A program made the position numbers and the translations under genes. 64,000 nucleotides of DNA from Haliscomenobacter sp040403615 (GTDB lineage: Bacteria > Bacteroidota > Bacteroidia > Chitinophagales > Saprospiraceae): assembly GCF_040403615.1 (NCBI RefSeq), contig NZ_JBBAKG010000003.1, positions 62,001-126,000 of the forward strand. Direction: 5' to 3'. Of this stretch, positions 1 to 8,982 are shown piece after piece. Position 1 is the first letter of the stretch; every line of letters begins with the position of its first letter. The notes under the pieces are model-generated. The model was not told the DNA's origin. It saw nothing but the letters and a program-made list of their open reading frames with translations, and made no database searches.

Positions 1-21
1 TGGTTGCGTCGTATTGTGCCA

Positions 22-1710
22 TTACCAGAATCCTCCTTTGAGTAGGTCGCCATTGGCAAAGCCTTTGAGACTGAACTGTTGACTAACTTGACTGCGTGAC
101 TGTACAGGTATCAATGTGATGTCTATTTCCATTTTGGTTGGTACATAACTGGCCGGCACATTGTTTGTGACACTGCCTGCTACTGTGTTGGGCGACGGAG
201 TTGGCGCTTGAGCACCTTTTGGTAGCAAGGCATTTACCAATCTGCTCAATCCGGCTAGTGATCCGCCTGCTGGCAAACTGGCACCTGCTGGATTGTAGCG
301 ATTGTTTAAATTCAGGCCAAAGTTGTTGGGATTGGTTGTTCTTATGTAGTCCACATCGTTGGGCAAGGTGTAATTAAATGAACTTATGACCACTGGGTGG
401 TCTGAAAACTGATAGCCACCAAATCCGTTTAATAAACATATAGGAGGCGGTGTGCCACGTTGTGGATCCTGGCCATAGAACATTTTGGTTGCTGATCTGA
501 AGAAATGTATCACTGCCAATAGGTAGTTGGCTTCTGTGGTATTTTGTGCTGTGAACGTACCACGTATCTGTATGTCGCCCACTCGTGAGTTCTTGTAGAA
601 TAGTCCGCGATAGTTTGAATGCGTCAAATCATACTGCTCATAGTTGGCACTGTAAGTTGTAGTAACGGTCGGAGTGTATGGAAATATCACGCCATTAGTT
701 CCGCCGCTGGCAGCCAGTGGCGCCAACACACCAGCCGGTGTAGCATTGTACAAATACTGTGCGCCTGGTCCAAGACTCAGTCTCACACGCCAGTCAGTGT
801 TGCCTGGTTGTTTGTAACGTGCTTGTACTGTGGCTTGTTGTTTTGCTCGTTGTACCATTGCGGCAGATTGCGCTACCTCATCAGCCACAGCATCGTTGGC
901 GCCTTGAAAAAGATCTACAGTTGCACCGTTTTCCTGTACACCAACTCCGTCAATTGCAACCTCTGCTGGTGGGTAGGTTGTGGGTTGTACAGCCTCAATA
1001 GGCATACCAAATTGATCAACTGGATTGCCACTGCTGTCAACAAAGCCTCCCGAGCCTTCTGGATCAGGATTTACATCAAACCCTTCACCACCAGTGCCTG
1101 GATCAACCAGTGCGGCCGATTGGGTTAGATTATCACCAGTGGGTATCAATGATCCATTGGCATCAACAGGCTGACCATCACCGTTGACAAATCCACCAAA
1201 ACCATCTGGAAATACATTACCAAATCCTTCACCGCCGGTGCCTGGATCAACCAGTGCGGCTGATTCAGTTACATTATCACCGGTGGGGATCAATGATCCA
1301 TTGGCATCAACAGGTTGCCCATCTCCGTTGACAAAACCGCCAAAGCCGTCGGGAAATACATTGCCAAATCCTTCGCCACTGTTGTTTGCATCGACTGCGG
1401 CTTTTGTTTGTGGCAATGCTATTTTGGTTACAGTATAGCCACTACCCACAAAGGAACTGGCGTAGTCATTGGGGTTTTGTGAGTATGCATCAAGTTCGGC
1501 TTGGCTGTTGAACAAGTATGTTCCATCAGGGTAAGACACAGAGATAGGAGGACTAGTAGTGGTCGATGACTGTGGCGTTGATGCTTGAAATTCTGTGATT
1601 TTTGTATCTGTTGTTGTATTAGGTACTGTGTTGGTCGTGGGGGCATTAGGTGGATTTGATACCACTGTGGTTGTACCACCGTTGCTGTCTGATCCTGTTG
1701 GGTTTGCCAT
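22..1710 (-). CDS. gp48/gp54-like baseplate-tail tube protein with repeat-rich N-terminus
   Basis: This 562-residue protein has a C-terminal half (about residues 300-562) that resembles the proteins linking the baseplate to the tail tube in T4-like phages (gp48/gp54 class). Seen there are a conserved patch around 'HFFRSATKMFYGQ' followed by 'VVISSFNYTLP', and a closing strand-rich segment ending in GGFW. The N-terminal third is low complexity (Thr, Pro, Asn, Ser) and carries a 48-residue Gly/Asp-rich tandem repeat (two near-identical copies and a diverged third, residues 113-240) that T4 gp48 lacks. A TAAATA box lies 18 nt upstream of the ATG. The product should sit at the tube/baseplate junction. 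Assignment to gp48 rather than gp54 is uncertain; a better gp54 candidate lies at 56551-57678. T4 gp48 is about 364 residues, so this one is clearly enlarged. Confidence 0.6.
   Translation of the reverse strand: MANPTGSDSNGGTTTVVSNPPNAPTTNTVPNTTTDTKITEFQASTPQSSTTTSPPISVSYPDGTYLFNSQAELDAYSQNPNDYASSFVGSGYTVTKIALPQTKAAVDANNSGEGFGNVFPDGFGGFVNGDGQPVDANGSLIPTGDNVTESAALVDPGTGGEGFGNVFPDGFGGFVNGDGQPVDANGSLIPTGDNLTQSAALVDPGTGGEGFDVNPDPEGSGGFVDSSGNPVDQFGMPIEAVQPTTYPPAEVAIDGVGVQENGATVDLFQGANDAVADEVAQSAAMVQRAKQQATVQARYKQPGNTDWRVRLSLGPGAQYLYNATPAGVLAPLAASGGTNGVIFPYTPTVTTTYSANYEQYDLTHSNYRGLFYKNSRVGDIQIRGTFTAQNTTEANYLLAVIHFFRSATKMFYGQDPQRGTPPPICLLNGFGGYQFSDHPVVISSFNYTLPNDVDYIRTTNPNNFGLNLNNRYNPAGASLPAGGSLAGLSRLVNALLPKGAQAPTPSPNTVAGSVTNNVPASYVPTKMEIDITLIPVQSRSQVSQQFSLKGFANGDLLKGGFW
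991..1374 (-). repeat. 144-nt tandem repeat inside the gp48-like gene
   Basis: Two almost identical 48-codon units begin with EGFGNVFPDGF at residues 113 and 161, and a third diverged unit begins at residue 209 (EGFDVNPDPEG). The Asp/Gly/Asn-rich unit could form a calcium-binding or glycine-rich turn structure, but this is only an inference from composition. Confidence 0.85.
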
Positions 1711-1728
1711 GTTAGTGTTCCTATGTGT

Positions 1729-1734
1729 TATTTA
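1729..1734 (-). promoter_or_regulatory. Late promoter-like TAAATA box
   Basis: On the minus strand the sequence reads GGTAAATA, 18 nt before the ATG of the gp48-like gene, with AGGA as a weak ribosome binding site between them. Confidence 0.55.
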
Positions 1735-1768
1735 CCCATTTCTAAAACGGCGTCTTTTAAGAAACAGG

Positions 1769-1796
1769 TTGACAACTGTTGTAAATGTGCTACAAT
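1769..1796 (+). promoter_or_regulatory. Sigma70-type promoter for gp55
   Basis: A perfect TTGACA (1769-1774) is followed after 16 nt by TACAAT (1791-1796). The box lies 27 nt before the chosen gp55 start at 1824 and makes the upstream in-frame ATG at 1785 untenable, because that codon lies inside the promoter. Transcription by unmodified host polymerase fits an early gene that encodes the late sigma factor. Confidence 0.75.
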
Positions 1797-1823
1797 AAGT
1801 ACATATTAGGAGACTGGTCACAC

Positions 1824-2720
1824 ATGACTTTATTACCCAAAGCGGCACCTCGTGTCAATTATCTCAACAACAGAGATATCTTAAAAGAAATTCATCTCAG
1901 TAAAAACAACTACTGCTGGTATCAAGACAGAGCAATGGATCACCAATTTGATATTATTTTGCCGTCAATAGACAAGATCAATCAGCGTACTATTGCCGAA
2001 GCAAGACGTAACAAAGCGGATCGACTCAAGCGAGAAGGCACTATTGTAGACCCTAAAAAGATACCCAACACAGAAATTGTGTTCCGTATCACCTGCTGGG
2101 ATCACATACCCAAGGCACCCAAAAAAATTACCAAGGCTGAAGCCAAAAAGCGAAAACTAGAAGAAATTTTAGATCTGGATGATGTGGTAGAAGAAGATCC
2201 ATTGGCAGATATCGTGGACGTTCCTGTGCTGGACATGAATCATGTGCGTGTGAACTTCCCACCATTTGAACATTTTCGATTAGATGAAGACAAGAAGCCG
2301 TTTATTGTTGGCCGTAGTCACTGGAAAGGCGACTTGGTCTCAGGAGAGTTTTCCAAGGACCACGGTGACATGACCAAGAAACTGGCCCTGATGTTTATGA
2401 AATTATGCGAAAGATATGCTACAAGGAGTAACTGGCGTGGATACACATACAACGAAGAAATGCGAGGACAAGCCTTGCTACAACTCAGTCAAATTGGGCT
2501 GCAATTTGACGAGTCAAAATCGCAGAACCCTTTTGCGTATTATACTGCCGCTATCACTAATAGTTTCACTCGTATCCTGAATATTGAGAAGAAGAACCAA
2601 AACATTCGCGATGACATACTAGAAATGAACGGACTCAATCCTTCATGGACACGTCAGAACTCTGGCAAACACAGTATGGCTGCCATGTCCGGACCGGTTG
2701 TATCTAGCTTGGATGAGTAG
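1824..2720 (+). CDS. gp55: Late-transcription sigma factor gp55
   Basis: This 298-residue protein is the T4 gp55 homologue that directs host RNA polymerase to late promoters. The N-terminus has 'NYLNNRDILKEI', matching the YVNNKELLQAI region of T4 gp55. The C-terminal half has the sigma region 2-like stretch from 'LALMFMKLCERYATRSNWRGY' to 'SQNPFAYYTAAITNSFTRIL', which parallels T4 gp55 closely. It is longer than T4 gp55 (185 residues) through an inserted charged segment at about residues 60-150. The start was moved to 1824 because AGGAG (1808-1812) precedes it and the sigma70-type promoter overlaps the upstream ATG. TAAATA boxes found throughout the window are its expected targets. gp47 follows after a short gap. 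Confidence 0.85.
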   Translation: MTLLPKAAPRVNYLNNRDILKEIHLSKNNYCWYQDRAMDHQFDIILPSIDKINQRTIAEARRNKADRLKREGTIVDPKKIPNTEIVFRITCWDHIPKAPKKITKAEAKKRKLEEILDLDDVVEEDPLADIVDVPVLDMNHVRVNFPPFEHFRLDEDKKPFIVGRSHWKGDLVSGEFSKDHGDMTKKLALMFMKLCERYATRSNWRGYTYNEEMRGQALLQLSQIGLQFDESKSQNPFAYYTAAITNSFTRILNIEKKNQNIRDDILEMNGLNPSWTRQNSGKHSMAAMSGPVVSSLDE

Positions 2721-2732
2721 TATACTAGTTAG

Positions 2733-3749
2733 ATGACAAATCTATTCCGGAAGGCTGCGGTCTTCACAGACATTCACTTTGGCTTAAAAAGCAACAGCAC
2801 TCAACACAACGAGGACTGCTTGAATTTTGTAAAGTGGGCAACTGCCAAAGCAAAGGCCGAAGGTTGCGAAACCTGCATGTTCCTGGGCGACTGGCACAAT
2901 AACCGTGCCAGTCTAAACATTGTCACACTGAACTACAGCCTACAAGCACTGGAGCATATGAATGACAACTTTGAACATGTGTATTTTATTCCTGGTAACC
3001 ACGATTTATATTATCGCGATAAACGTGACATTCAAAGCGTGGAGTGGGCAAAGCACCTCCCTCGTGTGCAAATCTGCAATGATTGGTTTAGCCATGGTGA
3101 TGTCGTTATTGCCCCTTGGCTATGTGGAGACGATCATAAACGCATACCCAAACTAAAGGGCAAATACATGTTCGGGCACTTTGAACTGCCCGGATATCTG
3201 ATGAATGCCATGGTAGAGATGCCGGATCACGGCGAAGTACGCAGAGAAGACTTCACGAACTTTGAGCATGTGTTTACTGGACACTTTCACAAACGCCAGA
3301 CCAAAAAGAACATTACCTACATTGGCAATTGCTTTCCGCACAACTATGCTGATGCCGGAGATGACGATCGCGGTATGATGATACTAGAGTGGGGGCAGGA
3401 GCCAGAGTTTCATGCTTGGCCAGATCAACCAAGATATCGTGTGTTAGGTTTGGCTAGTATCATTGATAACGCACCTACTTTGCTTGCAAAAGACATGCAC
3501 GTTCGGGTGCAGTTGGACATTGAGATTTCGTATGAGGAGGCCAACTTTGTCAAAGAAACTTATATCCAAAAATATGGGCTGAGAGAGATGGCCCTGATTC
3601 CCAACAAAAATAGTTCGGTAGACACTGACATGGCTCCCGGTGAGGTCAAATTTGAATCAGTAGATCAAATTGTAACTGATCAAATTACCAACATTGAATC
3701 CGAATTCTACGACAACAAGTTGCTGTTGAAGATTTACCAGACTCTATGA
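2733..3749 (+). CDS. gp47: Recombination endonuclease subunit gp47 (Mre11/SbcD-like)
   Basis: This is the 338-residue nuclease subunit of the gp46/gp47 complex that resects DNA ends in recombination-dependent replication; T4 gp47 is 339 residues. Metallophosphoesterase motifs occur in order: FTDIHFG, FLGDWHNN, FIPGNHD, then SHGDV, MFGHFE and FTGHFHKR, which supply the Asp/His/Asn metal ligands. Its partner gp46 normally lies close downstream, but here about 2.6 kb of foreign-looking genes separate them. No strong ribosome binding site is visible before the ATG, which lies 12 nt after the gp55 stop. The assignment is secure. Confidence 0.95.
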   Translation: MTNLFRKAAVFTDIHFGLKSNSTQHNEDCLNFVKWATAKAKAEGCETCMFLGDWHNNRASLNIVTLNYSLQALEHMNDNFEHVYFIPGNHDLYYRDKRDIQSVEWAKHLPRVQICNDWFSHGDVVIAPWLCGDDHKRIPKLKGKYMFGHFELPGYLMNAMVEMPDHGEVRREDFTNFEHVFTGHFHKRQTKKNITYIGNCFPHNYADAGDDDRGMMILEWGQEPEFHAWPDQPRYRVLGLASIIDNAPTLLAKDMHVRVQLDIEISYEEANFVKETYIQKYGLREMALIPNKNSSVDTDMAPGEVKFESVDQIVTDQITNIESEFYDNKLLLKIYQTL

Positions 3750-3819
3750 TCTGGTATCTTGGTGATGTGTTGAATATTTTATCACTGCAAGTTCAAAATG
3801 TCACACAACATCTTGGCTG

Positions 3820-3840
3820 ATTTTTAGTAGAACTAAAAAT
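3820..3840 (+). repeat. AT-rich perfect inverted repeat at cassette edge
   Basis: ATTTTTAGT, the loop AGA, then ACTAAAAAT form a 9-bp perfect stem in the 120-nt gap between gp47 and the radical SAM gene. It may be a weak terminator or a leader hairpin; it also sits where base composition changes. Confidence 0.5.
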
Positions 3841-3869
3841 TATTAATTTACTAAAGGAAAATAATTGTT

Positions 3870-5267
3870 ATGGCAGATATAAACAGCAACATTGATCATC
3901 ATGTTGTAATTGCCAGCATGCCGTTGGTTGATAGCATGCATGCTCCAATGGCTGCACCAGCAGTGTTAAAAGCATCGTTAAACAAGGCCGGGATCCAGTC
4001 AACTGCAATGGATCTAAATATTGAGGTGTTAGTAAAACTTAAATCTCACCCCGAATATAATAATTTAAAAAAATTCTTTGACTCACAGATGGCAGAAGAT
4101 TGGGTAGTACAAGAAATATCTAAAATATTGTTTTATTGTGCTAACCGCATAGCTGATAAGAATCCAACTATTATTGCACTGAGTTTGCTAACGTTCGAAT
4201 GTCAAAATTTTACATTGTGGTTATGTTTAATTTTGAGACAACTATGTCCAACAGCAAGAATAGTAATCGGAGGGCCGGGTATTAAATATCATGTTGCTAA
4301 CCCACTGGATCACTTTCGAACTGGTATTAGAAACAAAGGTTTAGTTGACGATTGGATTGCCGGCGATGGCGATCAATCGCTGGTTGAGTACGTCAACGGC
4401 AACTATACCTATCCAGGAATAAACTCTGATGCATGGATTCCGGCAGCAGATCTTGACTCTTTGCCGCATCCAGACTGGTCTGATTACAATTTTTACCTAT
4501 ACACACAATCGTTTATTCCTGTTGTAGATGCTAAAGGGTGTGTAAGAAATTGTGAGTTTTGCGATGTTATTGAGTACTGGGAAAAGTTTCAGTCAAGAAG
4601 TGCTGAAAACATATTTGAGGAGATGTTATCTCAAATGAAGCGTTATAATATGCGAAACTTTGACTTTAGAAGTAGCATTACCAATGGTAACCTCAAAGAA
4701 TTTAAACGATTACTACGTCTTATGGATGAATACAATCAAGGAAAGTACCGTGCAGAACAAATTAGTTGGAATGCTTCTTTTATTGTAAGACCCAATAGTC
4801 AACATCCTGAAAGCATGTGGCAACAGATGGCAACAACAAATGCTACATTATCGTTAGGTATCGAAAGTGTGATTCCACATGTTAGAAAAAAACTTGGCAA
4901 GTATTTTGAAAACGACGACATTGACTATCATCTTGGGATGGCCAAAAAATATAATATCAATATAATATTGATGATCATCACCGGGTATCCCACTGAGACT
5001 CTAGAAGATTACGAATATACAAAGCAATGGTTTAAAGATCGGGTGCAGTACAACAACACAATCCGTAGATTGTTCCTTACCCCTCTGACAATTCTTCCAG
5101 GTACTGGACTAGAAAGAAACATTAGCAAGTACGGAATTATTGTTTCTGAAGAAAATCGACGTGTTTGGCAAACTGCTGAAATAAGCAGAAGCGCCAGACT
5201 TGAACATCATCAAAGTCTTGTTGATCTTTGTAAAAACAAATTGAAATTTAACTTAGATGCATACTAA
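3870..5267 (+). CDS. B12-binding-type radical SAM protein
   Basis: This 465-residue protein combines an N-terminal Rossmann-like region of the cobalamin-binding radical SAM class (conserved IVIGGPG at residues 131-137) with a radical SAM core. The CX3CX2C cluster is C224, C228 and C231 (GCVRNCEFC), which would bind a 4Fe-4S cluster and S-adenosylmethionine. Enzymes of this class often methylate unreactive carbons or phosphinates, or rearrange substrates; the substrate cannot be told here. A good ribosome binding site (AAAGGAAA) precedes the ATG. The gene is visibly more AT-rich than gp47 and gp46, which suggests later acquisition. It overlaps the next ORF by 11 nt, so the two are probably translated together. 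Confidence 0.85.
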   Translation: MADINSNIDHHVVIASMPLVDSMHAPMAAPAVLKASLNKAGIQSTAMDLNIEVLVKLKSHPEYNNLKKFFDSQMAEDWVVQEISKILFYCANRIADKNPTIIALSLLTFECQNFTLWLCLILRQLCPTARIVIGGPGIKYHVANPLDHFRTGIRNKGLVDDWIAGDGDQSLVEYVNGNYTYPGINSDAWIPAADLDSLPHPDWSDYNFYLYTQSFIPVVDAKGCVRNCEFCDVIEYWEKFQSRSAENIFEEMLSQMKRYNMRNFDFRSSITNGNLKEFKRLLRLMDEYNQGKYRAEQISWNASFIVRPNSQHPESMWQQMATTNATLSLGIESVIPHVRKKLGKYFENDDIDYHLGMAKKYNINIILMIITGYPTETLEDYEYTKQWFKDRVQYNNTIRRLFLTPLTILPGTGLERNISKYGIIVSEENRRVWQTAEISRSARLEHHQSLVDLCKNKLKFNLDAY

Positions 5268-5646
5268 CTTTAAACTTATTTTAGAATGTGTAACTCCTCC
5301 GGAGGAGTTGCAAATAACAATACATGACCGTACTAGTATATTAGCTACAGTCAGCAATATAAGCCAAATAGAAACCGAATTAAACTTTAAAGTTTTGGTT
5401 CCCAATCAATTAACATTTGTGATAGAACACTCAGGTTCTAATCCAGTGATATTAAAAAAATGTTCACTAGGGGGTCTTGAGATTGTTACATCCATGTTGA
5501 ATCAAATTTGTAATTTTACACCATTGGGCGCATCTGACCCGATAGTAACTACAAACTGGTGGCAAGATGGCAAAGTAGTCATTGACTTCTTTGCCGGTGA
5601 TTGGGTACAATATCACTTGCTCTATGGTAATAAAATAATTGTATAG
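5257..5646 (+). CDS. Unknown 129-residue protein of the radical SAM cassette
   Basis: I do not recognise this protein. It starts inside the 3' end of the radical SAM gene and is followed 31 nt later by the SGNH hydrolase gene. The sequence alternates hydrophobic and polar residues in short strands and ends in an aromatic-rich stretch (TTNWWQDGKVVIDFFAGDW), which suggests a small beta-sandwich, possibly ligand or carbohydrate binding. No signal peptide or membrane segment is visible. It shares the low GC of its two neighbours, so the three probably arrived together. It could be a partner or substrate of the radical SAM enzyme, but nothing in the sequence proves this. Confidence 0.65.
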   Translation: MHTNFKLILECVTPPEELQITIHDRTSILATVSNISQIETELNFKVLVPNQLTFVIEHSGSNPVILKKCSLGGLEIVTSMLNQICNFTPLGASDPIVTTNWWQDGKVVIDFFAGDWVQYHLLYGNKIIV

Positions 5647-5677
5647 CGCAACACACAAAACTAAATGATCTGAGACT

Positions 5678-6394
5678 ATGAAACTTTATTTCAACGGATG
5701 CAGCCACACTTGGGGAGACGATTTGGTTGATCCGGATTCACAGGCTTGGCCAGCCCTGATTTCAAAAAATTTAAATTGCGAGTTTATTAACGATAGTGTT
5801 TACGGTGGTACTAATGATCGAATTATGTACCGAACTATTAAAAATGCACCCGACTTTGACAAATTTTACATAGCATGGACCTGTACATCAGGCTTTACAA
5901 GATTCCGTACTGACAACAATCACATTGTGAATTTTAATCCTCATCTAACTCACTCGATATATGGCAATTCTTCTGAATTCAAAGATTACGGAAAATTACA
6001 CTACGCAGTGTGGCACAACGAATTATATGCGTTCAAACTTTGGTTACAAAATATTATTTTGTTACAGCGATACTTTGAAAGCATTAAAAAATCATATGTG
6101 ATGATCAATGCGGACAATAATTATATCAACAGGTGGAGTGCTTCTTGGTCCAACTTCAATGCCATGGTACAATCTTTGTTGTGTTTTGATTTGATGAACG
6201 ATGATCAACTGTACGCCGAGCACAATGAGATTCAACTGTTGATCGAACAAATAGATCAACAACATTTTTTAGGTTGGAACACCTGGTGGATCTCCGACTT
6301 AACTAATCAGTATCCTGTGGGAGAAACTGGACATTTACTAGAGCAAGGTCATCAAGCAATAGCGGATTATATACTAACCAATGATACAAATTAA
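5678..6394 (+). CDS. SGNH/GDSL-like hydrolase
   Basis: This 238-residue protein has the block layout of SGNH esterases. The nucleophile block is FNGCSHTWGDD with Ser9; a GGTNDR block at residues 43-48 supplies the Gly and Asn; and a C-terminal GHLLEQGHQAIADYI segment supplies the catalytic-type His. Family members deacylate lipids, glycans or thioesters. There is no signal peptide, so it probably acts inside the cell. The gene is AT-rich like the two genes before it and overlaps the start of gp46 by 14 nt, so the cassette is fitted tightly against gp46. The substrate is unknown; acyl or acetyl removal from a glycan is one possibility. Confidence 0.7.
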   Translation: MKLYFNGCSHTWGDDLVDPDSQAWPALISKNLNCEFINDSVYGGTNDRIMYRTIKNAPDFDKFYIAWTCTSGFTRFRTDNNHIVNFNPHLTHSIYGNSSEFKDYGKLHYAVWHNELYAFKLWLQNIILLQRYFESIKKSYVMINADNNYINRWSASWSNFNAMVQSLLCFDLMNDDQLYAEHNEIQLLIEQIDQQHFLGWNTWWISDLTNQYPVGETGHLLEQGHQAIADYILTNDTN

Positions 6395-8144
6395 AAACTT
6401 AACTGTTAAAAACTTTATGAGTGTGGGCGCGGCCACTCAAGGCATCGACTTTGACCGCAACGACCTTACACTAGTACTGGGCGAAAACTTGGACTTAGGT
6501 GGAGACGGCTCACGCAACGGTACAGGCAAGACCACAATTATCAATGCACTGAGTTATGCCTTGTATGGACAAGCACTGAGTAACATCCGCAAAGACAATC
6601 TGGTAAACAAGACCAATGGCAAGAACATGTTGGTAAGCCTGGACTTCTCAGTCAACAGTCAAGATTACAGAATCGAACGTGGACGCAAGCCAAATGTTCT
6701 ACGTTTTTATATCAACAACGAACACAAGGCTGCTGAGGATGAAGCACAAGGCGACAGTCGTGAAACACAAGATGCTATTGAGCGTGTGATGAACATGAGC
6801 CATGACATGTTCAAACATGTGCTGGCCTTGAACACCTACACAGAACCGTTCTTGAGTTTGAAGGCTAACGACCAACGCACCATCATTGAGCAGTTGCTGG
6901 GCATTACCTTGCTGAGTGAACGTGCTGACGCAATCAAAGAACTCAATCGTCAGACCAAAGATGCCATTCAAGCAGAAGAGTTCCGCATACGTGCTGTGCA
7001 AGAAGCCAACAAGCGCATTGAAGAACAGATCGAAAGTCTGCGTAAACGTCAGCGGCTATGGACAGCCAAGCGTGACGAAGATGTGGGCAAACTGGCGCAG
7101 GCTATTGCGGATCTTGAACACATCGACATTGATGCTGAAGTACAAGCACATAGAGACCTAGAAGAATTCCATGTGAAGAAAAAAGCCCTAGATGATGCCG
7201 CACGTTACATTCGTCAAATTGACACAGAGGATGTCAAACTAAACCGCCTGTTGGATAAACTCAAGACAGAAATTGAGGCATTAGATGCTCACAGGTGTCA
7301 CTCATGTGGTCAAGACTTGCATGATGACAAACAGGATGAATTGAAGCAGGCCAAACAGGCCTTGGTTCAAGAAACAGCACTACAACTCTTGGCCAATGAC
7401 ACACAACGTCAAGAACACGAGGATACCATCACCCAGATTGGTACATTAGGCACAGCACCCACTGTGTTTTATGATTCGCTAGAACAAGCATTGAATCATC
7501 GTAATACTGTGGAAACACTACGCAAAGATTTGACCTCACGTGAAGCAGACACAGATACCTACGAAGAACAAATTACTGACATGCAAGGACAGGCGTTACA
7601 GGTTGTATCATACGACGCACTTAACGAACTTACTCGAGTGCAAGATCACCAGGACTTCTTGCTCAAACTGTTGACATCAAAAGACAGTTTTGTACGCAAG
7701 AAGATCATTGATCAAAACTTGAGTTATCTAAACGCCCGTCTCACACACTACCTGGATCGCATTGGCTTGCCACATACTGTGAAGTTTCAAAACGATCTAA
7801 CTGTAAGCATTGAGGAACTGGGACGTGAACTGGACTTTGACAACTTATCGCGTGGTGAACGTAATCGTTTGATCTTGAGTATGAGTTGGGCATTCCGTGA
7901 TGTCTGGGAAAGTTTATATTCACCCATCAACTTGTTGTTCATTGATGAACTGATTGACAACGGCCTAGACACACAAGGTGTGGAGAATGCACTGGCCTTG
8001 CTGAAAAAGATGAGTCGTGAACGTCACAAATCAATCTGGCTTGTATCACATAGAGATGAACTGGCTGGGCGTGTGGAGAACATTCTCAAAGTGATCAAAG
8101 AGAACGGCTTTACCAGTTACAACACGGATGTTGAACTTGCGTGA
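6381..8144 (+). CDS. gp46: Recombination endonuclease subunit gp46 (Rad50/SbcC-like)
   Basis: This is the 587-residue ATPase partner of gp47 (T4 gp46 is 560 residues). Seen are a Walker A motif GSRNGTGKTT at residues 43-52, a zinc-hook CHSC at residues 306-309 flanked by long coiled-coil arms, the ABC signature LSRGERNR starting at residue 489, and a Walker B LLFIDE near residue 519. The complex processes DNA ends for recombination-primed replication and host DNA breakdown. The first codons overlap the SGNH gene and the last 17 nt overlap a radical SAM gene. The unusual feature is its physical separation from gp47; the protein itself looks intact. Confidence 0.95.
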   Translation: MIQIKNLTVKNFMSVGAATQGIDFDRNDLTLVLGENLDLGGDGSRNGTGKTTIINALSYALYGQALSNIRKDNLVNKTNGKNMLVSLDFSVNSQDYRIERGRKPNVLRFYINNEHKAAEDEAQGDSRETQDAIERVMNMSHDMFKHVLALNTYTEPFLSLKANDQRTIIEQLLGITLLSERADAIKELNRQTKDAIQAEEFRIRAVQEANKRIEEQIESLRKRQRLWTAKRDEDVGKLAQAIADLEHIDIDAEVQAHRDLEEFHVKKKALDDAARYIRQIDTEDVKLNRLLDKLKTEIEALDAHRCHSCGQDLHDDKQDELKQAKQALVQETALQLLANDTQRQEHEDTITQIGTLGTAPTVFYDSLEQALNHRNTVETLRKDLTSREADTDTYEEQITDMQGQALQVVSYDALNELTRVQDHQDFLLKLLTSKDSFVRKKIIDQNLSYLNARLTHYLDRIGLPHTVKFQNDLTVSIEELGRELDFDNLSRGERNRLILSMSWAFRDVWESLYSPINLLFIDELIDNGLDTQGVENALALLKKMSRERHKSIWLVSHRDELAGRVENILKVIKENGFTSYNTDVELA

Positions 8145-8982
8145 TATAAAAGTTTTACACCTAGAGCCCACGGACGTATGCCAGGCGGCATGTGCTTTGT
8201 GTGCTAGAGAAACTGACCCAAACTTTAAGAAAGATCGTCAGCATCATCTCGATATGAGTCAGATACTGCAGGTGTTTGACAAAGAAAAAATTCAACAACT
8301 AGACAAAATGTTCATGTGTGGCAACTACGGTGATCCGGCCGCTGGTAAAAATACTCTAGATATCTTTCGAGAATTTAGAAAGATTAATCCCAACATTGTA
8401 CTAGGTATGAATACCAATGGCGGTATTCAAACTACATTTTGGTGGTACGAACTAGCAAAAATATTAAATCAGCCACAAGACTATGTGGTATTTTCAATTG
8501 ACGGTTTAGAATCAACCAATGCTACCTATCGACAAAATGTTGTATGGAACAAGGTGATGAGCAATGCTCGTTCTTTTATAGAAGCAGGCGGTTCAGCACA
8601 CTGGGACATGTTAGTATATCGTCACAATCAGCACGAGGTTGATACTTGTGAACAACTGGCCAGAGATTTGGGATTTTCTTGGTTCAGAGCCAAAGTTTCA
8701 AAACGTGGATTTACTGAATCACTACAGTTTCCCACAGGATGGCAACCAATAGAACAGCAGGCTACTGGTATCAGTTGTTATGCATTAAAAGAGAAAAGTG
8801 TTTACATAGATGCACAAGGCCGTATTGGCCCTTGCTGTTGGTTGGGCTCAAGACAACGAGATTTTGTTGCAGACGTAGATGCTATTCCAACACAGGATCC
8901 TGTGTGCTGGTCTACGTGTGGACAAACTGCCCAGGGCACAGCATTTGATCAACAGTGGCAACGAGAGGTAGCATTATGCTAG
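8128..8982 (+). CDS. Radical SAM/SPASM-type protein 1
   Basis: This 284-residue protein has the radical SAM cluster C18-X3-C22-X2-C25 (VCQAACALC) and a C-terminal SPASM-like segment in which YIDAQGRIGPCCW is followed by further Cys residues (DPVCWSTC) that could hold an auxiliary Fe-S cluster. Inner motifs CGNYGDP, NTNGG and FSIDGL match this family. SPASM enzymes usually modify peptides or nucleotides. It overlaps gp46 by 17 nt and the next gene, its apparent paralogue, by 7 nt, so the three are probably co-translated. Related proteins occur in other environmental T4-like phages as far as I recall, with no known substrate. Confidence 0.8.
   Translation: MLNLRDIKVLHLEPTDVCQAACALCARETDPNFKKDRQHHLDMSQILQVFDKEKIQQLDKMFMCGNYGDPAAGKNTLDIFREFRKINPNIVLGMNTNGGIQTTFWWYELAKILNQPQDYVVFSIDGLESTNATYRQNVVWNKVMSNARSFIEAGGSAHWDMLVYRHNQHEVDTCEQLARDLGFSWFRAKVSKRGFTESLQFPTGWQPIEQQATGISCYALKEKSVYIDAQGRIGPCCWLGSRQRDFVADVDAIPTQDPVCWSTCGQTAQGTAFDQQWQREVALC

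Noticed and set aside
1785..1823. Upstream start adding 13 residues to gp55
   Set aside because: The ATG lies inside the TTGACA-TACAAT promoter; the ATG at 1824 has AGGAG and the conserved N-terminus.
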